NCBI RefSeq assembly: GCF_026239735.1
Contig: NZ_JAPIVT010000017.1
Coordinates: forward strand, 62,001-126,000
Reading direction: 5' to 3'
Length of the DNA: 64,000 nt
Source of the DNA: Pedobacter sp. MC2016-05
Lineage (GTDB): Bacteria; Bacteroidota; Bacteroidia; Sphingobacteriales; Sphingobacteriaceae
The position numbers were made by a program, and so were the translations under genes. Numbering within the stretch: the first letter of the stretch is position 1; each line of letters begins with the position of its first letter. The notes beneath the pieces are model-generated. The model did not search any database. It had not been told where the DNA came from and saw only the letters and a list, made by a program, of their open reading frames with translations. This document shows, in pieces, positions 1 through 7,370 of this stretch.

Positions 1-454
1 GATTATCGATAATTACCAGATCCACTTTTTGCTCCAAATCTTCATAGCCTAAATATTGGGCATAGGTTAAATCCTGGCCTCCTCCGATAATAATCGGGAT
101 AATGTCTTTTTTGATCAAATCAGACACCACCATTTTGATAGCAATGTAGGTATCGGCAACCGTTGCGCCGTGCTTAATATTTCCTAAATCAACAATCCTA
201 GTGCTGAAAGCGCCTTCGTTAAGCTTGTAAAATTTTTCCCTGAAATAATCAGGTGCTAGCGCACACCCTTCATTATCTACGGCGCCTCTTCCATCTAATA
301 CACCAATAATGGCCAAATCGTAAGTGTTCTCTTCAAAATCAGGAAACGATTCGGTATAAATGTGTGCTTTCAAACCCAGCTGGCTCGTTAAAAATCCTTG
401 CTTTGGTATAAAACTATCGGGGTTTATTGGGGAAAAGAAATCCGTTAATGACAT
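1..454 (-). CDS. Arginase-family protein, formimidoylglutamase-like (partial, C-terminus off window)
   Basis: This gene starts with ATG at 454 on the minus strand and runs off the left edge, so only about 151 N-terminal residues are visible. The sequence near the edge (PIIIGGGQDLTYAQY) matches the place where arginases, agmatinases and formimidoylglutamases carry GGDHS, whose His is a manganese ligand; here it reads GGGQD. From memory, Bacteroidota proteins annotated as formimidoylglutamase (about 380 residues) share this form. The family cleaves guanidino or formimino groups from amino acid derivatives, here probably in histidine breakdown. The second half, with the DxHxD ligands, cannot be seen, so the substrate and activity remain open. 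Confidence 0.7.
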   Translation of the reverse strand, partial: MSLTDFFSPINPDSFIPKQGFLTSQLGLKAHIYTESFPDFEENTYDLAIIGVLDGRGAVDNEGCALAPDYFREKFYKLNEGAFSTRIVDLGNIKHGATVADTYIAIKMVVSDLIKKDIIPIIIGGGQDLTYAQYLGYEDLEQKVDLVIIDN

Positions 455-525
455 ATATTTAAAACTCTCGGCTCAAATATCTATTTTTGAATGCGTATTT
501 CCACATATAGCTCGAAAAAAATAAA

Positions 526-1488
526 ATGATACTGGTAACCGGAGGAACGGGATTTTTAGGGTCTGAATTATTAAAACAGTTAACCGATAAGGGTTTAACC
601 GTAAGAGCGCTGAAACGTGAAAATTCAAAAATTCCGGCTATAATTAAAGACAATTCTTTAATTGAATGGGTTTTGGGCGATATTAATGAACCAGCTGACC
701 TGGAAGAAGCCTTTGAAAAAGTAACTCATGTTTATCACTGTGCGGCTTTTGTATCTTTAAGCGCTAAACATAAAAAACAATTGTTCCATGTCAATATCGA
801 TGGAACATCAAACATTGTAAATCTCTGTGCCGAAAATAATTGCAGGCTTTTACATGTGAGCTCAGTTGCTGCTTTAGGAATAGCAAAAAGAGGAAATAAA
901 ATTTCTGAAAAAGACTTTTGGGAATATGATTCAAAAGCACATGCTTATGGATTATCGAAGTATGAAAGTGAGATGGAAGTGTGGCGTGGAATTAATGAAG
1001 GGCTCGATGCCGTAATTGTAAACCCCTCGGTTATTATTGGGAAAAATGCAGGTTTCGAGGGGAGCGGAGCCATCTTCAAATTAGTAAAGGACGGATTTCC
1101 TTTCTATACAACTGGTGCTTCTGGTTTTGTAGATGTAGAAGATGTAGTGAAAGCGATGATTTTGTTAATGGACGCTGAAGTTTCAGGAGAGCGCTATATT
1201 TTATCATCTGAAGATATTCATTACAAAGATTTATTTACACAGATAGCAATAGGTTTTGGAGTTGAGCCGCCAACAAAAGAAGCAAAAGCATGGATGCTTG
1301 GTATAGCCTGGAGAGCATTGAAATTCACATCCTTATTTACCAGAAATGAACCATCAATAACTAAAGACACTGCTAAAAGTAGTATCACTTTAAGCTATTA
1401 CCATAATAAAAAAGTGATTGAGCAAACCGGGATCGTTTTTAAACCGCTTGCTCAAAGTATAAATGAAATTACCCAACACTTAAAATAA
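526..1488 (+). CDS. NAD(P)-dependent epimerase/dehydratase (extended SDR)
   Basis: This is a 320-residue extended short-chain dehydrogenase/reductase. The N-terminal dinucleotide-binding motif TGGTGFLG lies at residues 5-12, the conserved Ser region VSS at 111-113, and the catalytic YxxxK at Tyr141 and Lys145. The family contains nucleotide-sugar epimerases, dihydroflavonol-type reductases and related enzymes, and the substrate cannot be told from the sequence. There is no signal peptide or clear membrane segment, so it is probably cytoplasmic. The stop codon overlaps the start of the next gene by one base (TAATG), which points to translational coupling with the phosphoserine phosphatase-like gene that follows. 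Confidence 0.85.
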   Translation: MILVTGGTGFLGSELLKQLTDKGLTVRALKRENSKIPAIIKDNSLIEWVLGDINEPADLEEAFEKVTHVYHCAAFVSLSAKHKKQLFHVNIDGTSNIVNLCAENNCRLLHVSSVAALGIAKRGNKISEKDFWEYDSKAHAYGLSKYESEMEVWRGINEGLDAVIVNPSVIIGKNAGFEGSGAIFKLVKDGFPFYTTGASGFVDVEDVVKAMILLMDAEVSGERYILSSEDIHYKDLFTQIAIGFGVEPPTKEAKAWMLGIAWRALKFTSLFTRNEPSITKDTAKSSITLSYYHNKKVIEQTGIVFKPLAQSINEITQHLK

Positions 1489-2789
1489 TGCCCAAACAAA
1501 AAGCGTATTACATTATCGATTTCGACAGCACCTTTACTCAGGTAGAAGCACTTGATGAACTCGCTAGAATCTCTTTGAAGAACCACCCAGACAAAGAGGC
1601 GATTTTCCAGAAGATTGAGGACTACACCAATTTAGCCATGGAAGGCAAGCTTTCATTTTCAGAAAGTTTAGCGCAACGGGTTAAATTGCTGGAGGCAAAT
1701 GAAGATCATTTGAAACAACTGATCAAACATTTAAAAAAGAAAGTTTCTACCTCATTTTCGCGTAACGCAGAATTTTTCAAGAAACATGCTGATGATGTTT
1801 TAATCGTTTCTGGCGGTTTTAAAGAATTTATTACGCCGGTGGTGAGCCAGTATCACATTAAAAAAGAAAATATTTATGCCAATACTTTTGTGACCACTGG
1901 CGATGGAAAAATTATAGATTATGATCACGCGAACCCTTTAAGTGAAGAAGGTGGGAAAGTAAAGTTATTGCAGCATTTAAAATTAGAAGGGGAACTTTTC
2001 GGTATTGGCGATGGATATTCAGATTTTCAGCTGCGGGAAAGTGGGCTGATCAATAAGTTTTTCGCTTTTACAGAAAATATTGCCCGTGAAAGCATTGTTG
2101 CTAAAGCCGATCACGTAACACCAAGTTTTGACGAATTCCTCTATGTGAATGATTTGCCAAGAGCAATTTCTTACCCCAAAAACAGGATTCTTTGTTTAGT
2201 TATTGGCGATGTTGATCCATTAACGCTTTCCATACTGAAGAATGACGGCTTGTCCATCAGGCATAAAACTTCTTTCGAAGAAAAATATGTAAAAGATGTC
2301 GGCATTATCGTTTTAGCAGATGGTGAAAAGATTGATAAAGAGCAACTAAAAAATGCAGCGAAACTTAAAACGATTGGTTATTTAGGGAGCGCAAAAAATA
2401 AAATCGACTTTGATGTTTGCACTAAACAAGGAATTGTAGTATTCGATGATCCGAAAAACAATCCCCGTAATATTGATTTTGTTCCAAAACGAGTAGCTGA
2501 TTTTATGAATACCGGCGCTACCTATTTGAGTGCCAATTTCCCGAATTTGCAGTTGCCGAAAATCGATAAATCGCACAGGTTAATTCATATCCATAAAAAC
2601 GTTCCAGGCATTATGGCCAAAATAAATACCGTGTTCGCCAAACATGATATCAACATTGTAAGCCAGTTTTTAATGACAAACCCCGAAATTGGATATGCAA
2701 TTACCGATATCAATGCTGAATACGATAAACAATTATTCAAATCACTAAAAAAGATTGAGCACACTATAAAATTTAGGGTCTTGTATTAG
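1488..2789 (+). CDS. HAD-IB phosphatase (SerB-like) fused to a SerA-derived region ending in an ACT domain
   Basis: The 433-residue product has two parts. Residues 1-225 are a HAD phosphatase of the phosphoserine phosphatase type: DFDST at 11-15 (nucleophile Asp11, general acid Asp13), SGG at 108-110, a conserved Lys near 157 and GDGYSD at 174-179. Residues 235-433 resemble D-3-phosphoglycerate dehydrogenase (SerA): 290-330 match part of its substrate-binding domain, and 335-433 match its C-terminal segment and ACT domain (HRLIHIHKNVPGIM, ending FRVLY). The NAD-binding Rossmann domain that separates these parts in SerA is absent. The protein should therefore dephosphorylate phosphoserine, with the SerA remnant perhaps sensing serine. 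The regulatory role is inference. Confidence 0.85.
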   Translation: MPKQKAYYIIDFDSTFTQVEALDELARISLKNHPDKEAIFQKIEDYTNLAMEGKLSFSESLAQRVKLLEANEDHLKQLIKHLKKKVSTSFSRNAEFFKKHADDVLIVSGGFKEFITPVVSQYHIKKENIYANTFVTTGDGKIIDYDHANPLSEEGGKVKLLQHLKLEGELFGIGDGYSDFQLRESGLINKFFAFTENIARESIVAKADHVTPSFDEFLYVNDLPRAISYPKNRILCLVIGDVDPLTLSILKNDGLSIRHKTSFEEKYVKDVGIIVLADGEKIDKEQLKNAAKLKTIGYLGSAKNKIDFDVCTKQGIVVFDDPKNNPRNIDFVPKRVADFMNTGATYLSANFPNLQLPKIDKSHRLIHIHKNVPGIMAKINTVFAKHDINIVSQFLMTNPEIGYAITDINAEYDKQLFKSLKKIEHTIKFRVLY

Positions 2790-2823
2790 CTCAAGGTTTT
2801 GACCATTATCAATGGGTTTAAGT

Positions 2824-2863
2824 TTTGACAACTTGCTAGGACTTAAGAAAGAACGTTGTCAAA
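2824..2863. terminator. Inverted repeat between convergent genes, possible terminator
   Basis: A perfect 9-bp inverted repeat (TTTGACAAC / GTTGTCAAA) with a 22-nt loop fills the gap between two convergent genes. It has no long T-run, so its role as an intrinsic terminator is uncertain. Confidence 0.3.
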
Positions 2864-2865
2864 GC

Positions 2866-4155
2866 TTACCTCAAAAACTGATGTCTCTTTAATAACAAAT
2901 GTTTTGGGCTACCAATAGCTTGCGAACGATAGATCCCAGTATGCCCGGAAAATAGATAGGCCGCCACGCAAGCAAGAGCAATGTACATTCCAGATGCTAC
3001 ACCAAACAATTCTACGCCCATAAAAATACAAGCCAATGGCGTATTTGCTGCGCCAGAGAAGACGGCTACAAAACCTATTCCAGCCAATAATCCGATAGGT
3101 AAGGGAATAAAAACACTCAAGAAACTACCCAATGTTGCGCCAATAAAAAACAAGGGGGTTACTTCTCCACCTTTAAATCCACAACCTAATGTTAATGCCG
3201 TTAAAAAAAGTTTAATGGCAAACGTATAATAAGGCTCCTGTTGGGTAAATGTTTCAGAAATTACAGGAATTCCTAATCCTATATATCTTGTTGTACCCAA
3301 GAAATAGATAATCACAATTAAAATCATCCCACCAAATACTGGCCTTAAAGGCGGATACTTTATTTTACTGAACAAGTTAGAAAAACCATGGTTCAAGGCG
3401 GAGAAAGATCTGGCCACTAAGCCAAAAACAATTCCAGCACCCAACGATAGTAACAAATTAATGGCATCCATTTGTGGCACAATACCAATGGAATAATGGG
3501 TGTGGCCAACGCCCCAAACTTTGCATGCGTAATCGGCAATTATAGCTGTTAAAAACGAAGGCAAAATTGCAGTGTACACTAAACTACCAACCACGAAAAC
3601 CTCTAGGCCGAAAATTGCACCTGCTAATGGCGTCCCGAATACCGACGCAAAGCCAGCACTAATTCCGCAGATGAGAATAATTTTTCTGTCGCGTGGCTTT
3701 AACTTAAATAGCTTGGTAAACTGATCGGCAAAAGCACCTCCAATTTGTACAGCAGTTCCTTCTCTTCCTGCCGATCCTCCAAATAAATGAGTAATGATCG
3801 TTCCTGCAAAAATTAATGGTGCCATAATTAATGGAATTACCTTTTTGGGTGATTGTAATTCTTCAATTAAAAGATTGTTTCCTTTAACTACATCCTTGCC
3901 CCAATAATGATATGCTAAGCCAATTAAAAAACCTGCAACTGGTAAAAATGAAATGATCCAAAGGTGGCTTTCTCTGTAATTTGTTGCCCAATTTAAGGTT
4001 ACTAAAAATAGGGCAGATGCAGAGCCAACTATTGCACCAATTAGCGCTGCTATTAAAAGCCATTTTAAAGTGCTCAATAATACTACTCCTAAATCCTTTT
4101 TAATAAAGGAATTGATAGACAGAAGGAATCCTTCTGTTGGTTTTTTAACAGGCAT
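2866..4155 (-). CDS. CLC-family anion channel/antiporter, probably fluoride-type (CLC-F)
   Basis: This 429-residue membrane protein has the many hydrophobic helices of the CLC family. Visible motifs are GNNLLIEE at 92-99, GREGT at 130-134 with the gating glutamate Glu131, and GFKGGEVTPLFFIG at 326-339. Classical chloride-type CLCs have GSGIP and GREGP at the first two sites; GNNL and GREGT are, from memory, features of the CLC-F clade that exports fluoride in exchange for protons. A fluoride riboswitch lies directly upstream on the same strand, which strongly supports fluoride as the substrate and indicates induction by fluoride. The gene is monocistronic and convergent with the phosphatase gene to its left. 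Confidence 0.9.
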   Translation of the reverse strand: MPVKKPTEGFLLSINSFIKKDLGVVLLSTLKWLLIAALIGAIVGSASALFLVTLNWATNYRESHLWIISFLPVAGFLIGLAYHYWGKDVVKGNNLLIEELQSPKKVIPLIMAPLIFAGTIITHLFGGSAGREGTAVQIGGAFADQFTKLFKLKPRDRKIILICGISAGFASVFGTPLAGAIFGLEVFVVGSLVYTAILPSFLTAIIADYACKVWGVGHTHYSIGIVPQMDAINLLLSLGAGIVFGLVARSFSALNHGFSNLFSKIKYPPLRPVFGGMILIVIIYFLGTTRYIGLGIPVISETFTQQEPYYTFAIKLFLTALTLGCGFKGGEVTPLFFIGATLGSFLSVFIPLPIGLLAGIGFVAVFSGAANTPLACIFMGVELFGVASGMYIALACVAAYLFSGHTGIYRSQAIGSPKHLLLKRHQFLR

Positions 4156-4178
4156 TAGAATTCAATTTAAATAAAATT

Positions 4179-4228
4179 GTAGGAGTCATCAGCCTGTTTG
4201 GCGGTTTTGGCGGTACCCCATCGCCATT
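4179..4228 (-). promoter_or_regulatory. Fluoride riboswitch (crcB motif) controlling the CLC gene
   Basis: Read on the minus strand, this stretch contains the conserved parts of the fluoride aptamer in order: GGCGATGGGGTACCGCC, then AACCGCC, then GGCTGATGACTCCTAC. The first and second parts can form the aptamer stem and pseudoknot pairings. The 3' end lies 23 nt before the CLC start codon at 4155, with no terminator hairpin between them, so control of translation initiation is more likely than transcription termination. The aptamer begins only a few bases after the promoter's -7 box, so it should form the very 5' end of the mRNA. Confidence 0.93.
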
Positions 4229-4231
4229 GTT

Positions 4232-4262
4232 CAAATGTATAAATTTTAGCAATTTCTTCCAA
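4232..4262 (-). promoter_or_regulatory. Bacteroidota-type promoter for the riboswitch-CLC transcript
   Basis: On the minus strand a TTG (4262-4260) is followed after 20 bp by TACATTTG (4239-4232), a perfect match to the -7 box TAnnTTTG. Transcription would start at about 4228, at the first base of the riboswitch. Confidence 0.7.
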
Positions 4263-4297
4263 AATCTTTAACACCTTTGTAAAGCTAACTTCAAATA

Positions 4298-5263
4298 ATG
4301 GATTTTACACCCGAAATAAAAGATAAACTTCATCAGCTACAAGAAAAATATACAGCCATGGGGCAGGATATGGCTTCTTACCTGGATGGGTTGCTCTATG
4401 CCGATTTTCTCACCTACTGGGATTATATCCATTTGGATACGCTGCTAAGTTTACAAAGTCCAAAAACGCCGTTTCCTGATGAAGAGATTTTCATCATTTA
4501 CCACCAAATTACTGAGCTATATTTTAAGCTGGCGTTGCATGAATGCAGGCAAATAGCCGAAAAAGAGAATTTAACTGTCGAATTTTTTACTGCTCGTGTA
4601 AAAAGAATTAATGCTTATTTTAATGCATTAACAACTTCTTTCGAAGTGATGGTGGATGGAATGGAGAAAGAACAATTTTTGAAATTCAGAATGTCTTTAT
4701 TGCCCGCTAGCGGTTTTCAATCCGGGCAATATCGAATGATTGAGATATGCGCAACAGATTTTATTCGTTTGGTTGATAAAAGTAAACGCGAAGCGTTAAG
4801 CACCGCTACTATCGAAGAACAGTTTGAACATATTTATTGGAAGTTTGGTGCTACAGAGTTATCATCTGGTAAACAAACTTTAACATTAAAGCAATTTATT
4901 AAAAAATATGCCGCTCAGTTTTTACAGCTGGCTAAAGATAGATCAGTTACAAATTTCTCGGCTTTATATCATCAGCTGGCAGCAAAGGGTGTTGATGTTT
5001 CTGCGCTTGCAGAAGAATTGCAGAAGCTCGATTTATATGTCAATGTCGAGTGGCCATTGTCGCACTATAAATCAGCAGTGCGTTATTTAGAAAAAGATCC
5101 GATTGATGTAGCCGCAACCGGCGGTACCAACTGGCAGAAATATTTGCCTCCGCGTTTTCAGAAACGAATTTTTTACCCTTTTTTATGGAGTGATGAACAA
5201 ATGGGAGAATGGGGAAAAGGCTGGGTGCTTAGTGTACTCAAAACACTCAAAAACAAACATTAA
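4298..5263 (+). CDS. kynA: Tryptophan 2,3-dioxygenase
   Basis: This 321-residue haem enzyme opens the indole ring of L-tryptophan to give N-formylkynurenine, the first step of the kynurenine pathway. Family motifs are clear: YWDYIHLDTLLSLQ at 40-53, HQITELYFKLALHE at 69-82 with the active-site His69, QSGQYR at 141-146, and GGTNW at 275-279. His256 in PLSHYKSAVRYL is the likely proximal haem ligand. No other kynurenine-pathway gene is nearby. The gene is divergent from the fluoride-regulated CLC gene, and the 142-bp gap between the two starts carries the riboswitch on the opposite strand; I see no clear plus-strand promoter box there. Confidence 0.9.
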   Translation: MDFTPEIKDKLHQLQEKYTAMGQDMASYLDGLLYADFLTYWDYIHLDTLLSLQSPKTPFPDEEIFIIYHQITELYFKLALHECRQIAEKENLTVEFFTARVKRINAYFNALTTSFEVMVDGMEKEQFLKFRMSLLPASGFQSGQYRMIEICATDFIRLVDKSKREALSTATIEEQFEHIYWKFGATELSSGKQTLTLKQFIKKYAAQFLQLAKDRSVTNFSALYHQLAAKGVDVSALAEELQKLDLYVNVEWPLSHYKSAVRYLEKDPIDVAATGGTNWQKYLPPRFQKRIFYPFLWSDEQMGEWGKGWVLSVLKTLKNKH

Positions 5264-5409
5264 TATCAGAAAACACTATTAAAAAAGCTCGTTTTTTGCT
5301 AATTTGCGTCAATTAGAAAATGATAGATGGATTGAGTGATAGAGTGAGTGAATTTGCGATCCGCAAATCAATCGATCATTCAAAATTCTCTCATCCCAAA
5401 ATTTAAATT
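5264..5409 (+). other. Leader region of ilvE with a short-repeat island and a 28-codon open frame
   Basis: The gap before ilvE contains a stretch built from GATTGA and GAGTGA-like words (about 5326-5355) and a small palindrome, ATTTGCG-ATC-CGCAAAT. An ATG at 5320 opens a 28-codon frame that stops at 5406, three bases before the ilvE start. The frame has no run of Ile, Leu or Val codons and no terminator follows it, so I do not call it an attenuator. Confidence 0.35.
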
Positions 5410-6474
5410 ATGACCGAGACACTAGATATAAAAATCACAAAGGCTGATCAAACTCGTTTGACAGTTACAGATTTTTCTCAATTACCATTCGGTAAAGTTT
5501 TTACCGACCACATGTTTACCGCCGATTACGAAGATGGCGAATGGAAAAATTTACAAATTATTCCTTACGGACCTATTCCAATGAGTCCGGCAATTTCAGC
5601 CCTTCATTATGGTCAGGCTATTTTCGAAGGTTTAAAAGCTTATCGCCAACCTGACGGGAAGATTAGTGTTTTCAGAGCGGACAAAAACTTTGAGCGTTTT
5701 AATAAATCTGCAGCGAGGATGTCTATGGCTACTATTCCTGAAGAAATTTTTATGCAAGGATTAGCCGCTTTGATTAATGTTGATGAGAAATGGGTACCCG
5801 ACCAGGAAGATTATGCACTTTATATTCGTCCGGTTATGTTTGCTACAGATCCTTATTTAGGCGTTAGAGCATCAGATACTTACAAATTTGCTTTATTAAC
5901 AACGCCTACCGGCCCTTATTATAGTTCTGCTTTAAAAGTTAAAATTGAGACAGAATTTACCCGTGCTGATGAAGGTGGAGTTGGGTTTGCAAAAACCGCC
6001 GGAAATTACGCCCGATCACTTTATCCTTTTGAGCAAGCCAAAAAAGAAGGGTTTGATCAATTAATCTGGACAGATTCTGTAACTCACGAATATATTGAAG
6101 AAGCAGGCACTGCAAATCTAATCTTTGTAATCAATGGAAAGTTAGTTACACCTTCCATTCGTAGTACGGTATTAGATGGCGTTACCCGCGATACAATTAT
6201 TAAATTGGCTAAGGATGCAGGCATTGAAGTTGAAGAACGTAGGGTTTCTGTTGCAGAAGTAATTGAAGGCATTACAAATGGCACGCTAACTGAAGCTTTT
6301 GCAGCAGGTACCGCGGCTACAGTTACTCATGTTGGCGTTATTGGTTACAAAGATGAAACCTACCAATTATCAGATCCATCAACAAGGCATATCTCTAATG
6401 GAATAGCTAAGAAGTTAAATGATATCAGATATGGCTTAGCGCCTGATGAATTTGGCTGGAACTGGGTGTTATAA
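5410..6474 (+). CDS. ilvE: Branched-chain amino acid aminotransferase
   Basis: This 354-residue fold-type IV PLP enzyme interconverts Val, Leu and Ile with their 2-oxo acids, using 2-oxoglutarate or glutamate as partner. It has HYGQAIFEGLKAYR at 66-79, and the Schiff-base lysine is Lys195 in GFAKTAGNYA, followed by the family segment EYIEEAGTANLIFV. The length fits the eukaryote-like (BCAT2) branch, which is longer than E. coli IlvE. It is cytoplasmic and stands alone, ending in a strong hairpin terminator. Other branched-chain biosynthesis genes are not in this window. Confidence 0.93.
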   Translation: MTETLDIKITKADQTRLTVTDFSQLPFGKVFTDHMFTADYEDGEWKNLQIIPYGPIPMSPAISALHYGQAIFEGLKAYRQPDGKISVFRADKNFERFNKSAARMSMATIPEEIFMQGLAALINVDEKWVPDQEDYALYIRPVMFATDPYLGVRASDTYKFALLTTPTGPYYSSALKVKIETEFTRADEGGVGFAKTAGNYARSLYPFEQAKKEGFDQLIWTDSVTHEYIEEAGTANLIFVINGKLVTPSIRSTVLDGVTRDTIIKLAKDAGIEVEERRVSVAEVIEGITNGTLTEAFAAGTAATVTHVGVIGYKDETYQLSDPSTRHISNGIAKKLNDIRYGLAPDEFGWNWVL

Positions 6475-6490
6475 GTCTAAATTAAGCATA

Positions 6491-6527
6491 AAAAAGCCTC
6501 GAGAATTTAAATTTTCGAGGCTTTTTT
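6491..6527. terminator. Bidirectional intrinsic terminator between ilvE and the DUF4920 gene
   Basis: A GC-containing hairpin (AAAAAGCCTCGA... / ...TCGAGGCTTTTTT) has an A-run on one side and a T-run on the other, so it can stop transcription from both convergent genes. Confidence 0.85.
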
Positions 6528-6565
6528 CAAGCTTGATTTTAATCTTTGATCCTTAATCTTTATTC

Positions 6566-7030
6566 TTATTTATCTAAGATCACAACACCTTTAGCCTCAA
6601 AAGCCAACTCCCTTTTAGGGTCAGTGATTTTAGCTACTTCTTCTGGTGATTTTTTAGCATCTTCAGCATAGTGACGTAGCGTTTCTACCGAAATGGTTTG
6701 CTTTTTAGCTATACCATCCAGAACCACGTTTTTGCCAACAATATCCATTGGCATGAAGAATGCATAATCTTTAAAGGTTACCCGCATCGGATCGCCGTTT
6801 GGCATTTGTAAAGTCATCCAACATCCTTTTTTCTTACAAACATCAACAACTTTACCTTCAATCTTCATGTCGATAGTTTTTTTGTCGCCCATGGCAGCTT
6901 CCATTTTAGCCGCAGGTTTCACGTCGCCAGGCTTAACTTCTTCGCCAAATTTCTGACCTATATATGCAGTTTGTGCAAAGCCGATTGCTGCAAATAAGCA
7001 GAAACCAAGACTTAAAATGATCTTTTTCAT
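6566..7030 (-). CDS. DUF4920 domain-containing exported protein
   Basis: This 154-residue protein has a signal peptide (about residues 1-19, MKKIILSLGFCLFAAIGFA). The mature part matches, from memory, the DUF4920 family of Bacteroidota: an OB-like segment with GKVVDVCKKKGCWMTL, in which Cys65 and Cys70 could bind a metal or form a disulfide. Its function is unknown. I chose the ATG at 7030 because it starts a clean signal peptide and lies 41 nt after a -7 box; the longer frame that begins at 7132 would start upstream of that promoter. A terminator follows the gene. Confidence 0.8.
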   Translation of the reverse strand: MKKIILSLGFCLFAAIGFAQTAYIGQKFGEEVKPGDVKPAAKMEAAMGDKKTIDMKIEGKVVDVCKKKGCWMTLQMPNGDPMRVTFKDYAFFMPMDIVGKNVVLDGIAKKQTISVETLRHYAEDAKKSPEEVAKITDPKRELAFEAKGVVILDK

Positions 7031-7071
7031 TATTTTAATTTTTAAGATTTGTTGCAGTTTCCTATCTGAAC

Positions 7072-7079
7072 CAAAGTTA
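7072..7079 (-). promoter_or_regulatory. -7 promoter box for the DUF4920 gene
   Basis: The minus strand reads TAACTTTG, a perfect TAnnTTTG box 41 bp before the chosen start codon. No good TTG lies at the expected distance upstream. Confidence 0.5.
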
Positions 7080-7106
7080 TTTAAAATTTTTCTTAATAGC
7101 GAAAGC

Positions 7107-7141
7107 AAAAAAAAATCCTCGTTAGCTCCCAATAACGAGGA
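7107..7141 (-). terminator. Intrinsic terminator downstream of radA
   Basis: A 9-bp perfect stem (TCCTCGTTA / TAACGAGGA) with an 8-nt loop is followed on the minus strand by a run of nine T. It lies about 230 bp after the radA stop codon, so the radA mRNA has a long 3' tail. Confidence 0.75.
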
Positions 7142-7370
7142 AAACCATCCCTATTGTTATAGATCACATCCCATGATATATAACATATTGCGTTAGGCAA
7201 ATGTTAATGCAAAGTGCCTATGTATAAGTAGGTATTCTTTATTGTATTAATAATCATTTATTAATACATTTTAGGATGTCGTGCCAAAAAAATAGCAACT
7301 GTGGAAATGGGTAAACAACTCAACTATCTAAATAAATTTGTAGAAGATATTATCCAACATCCGCGCATAT
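7142..7370. other. Noncoding stretch downstream of radA
   Basis: I see no gene, promoter box or strong repeat in these 229 bases. They form the 3' untranslated tail of radA if transcription ends at the terminator at 7107-7141. Confidence 0.5.

Noticed and set aside
459..653. Minus-strand frame of 64 codons across the start of the SDR gene
   Set aside because: It is antisense to a clear coding region and has no family motif.
7031..7132. Longer start for the DUF4920 gene at 7132
   Set aside because: It would begin upstream of the -7 box at 7079-7072 and would put 34 residues before a clear signal peptide.
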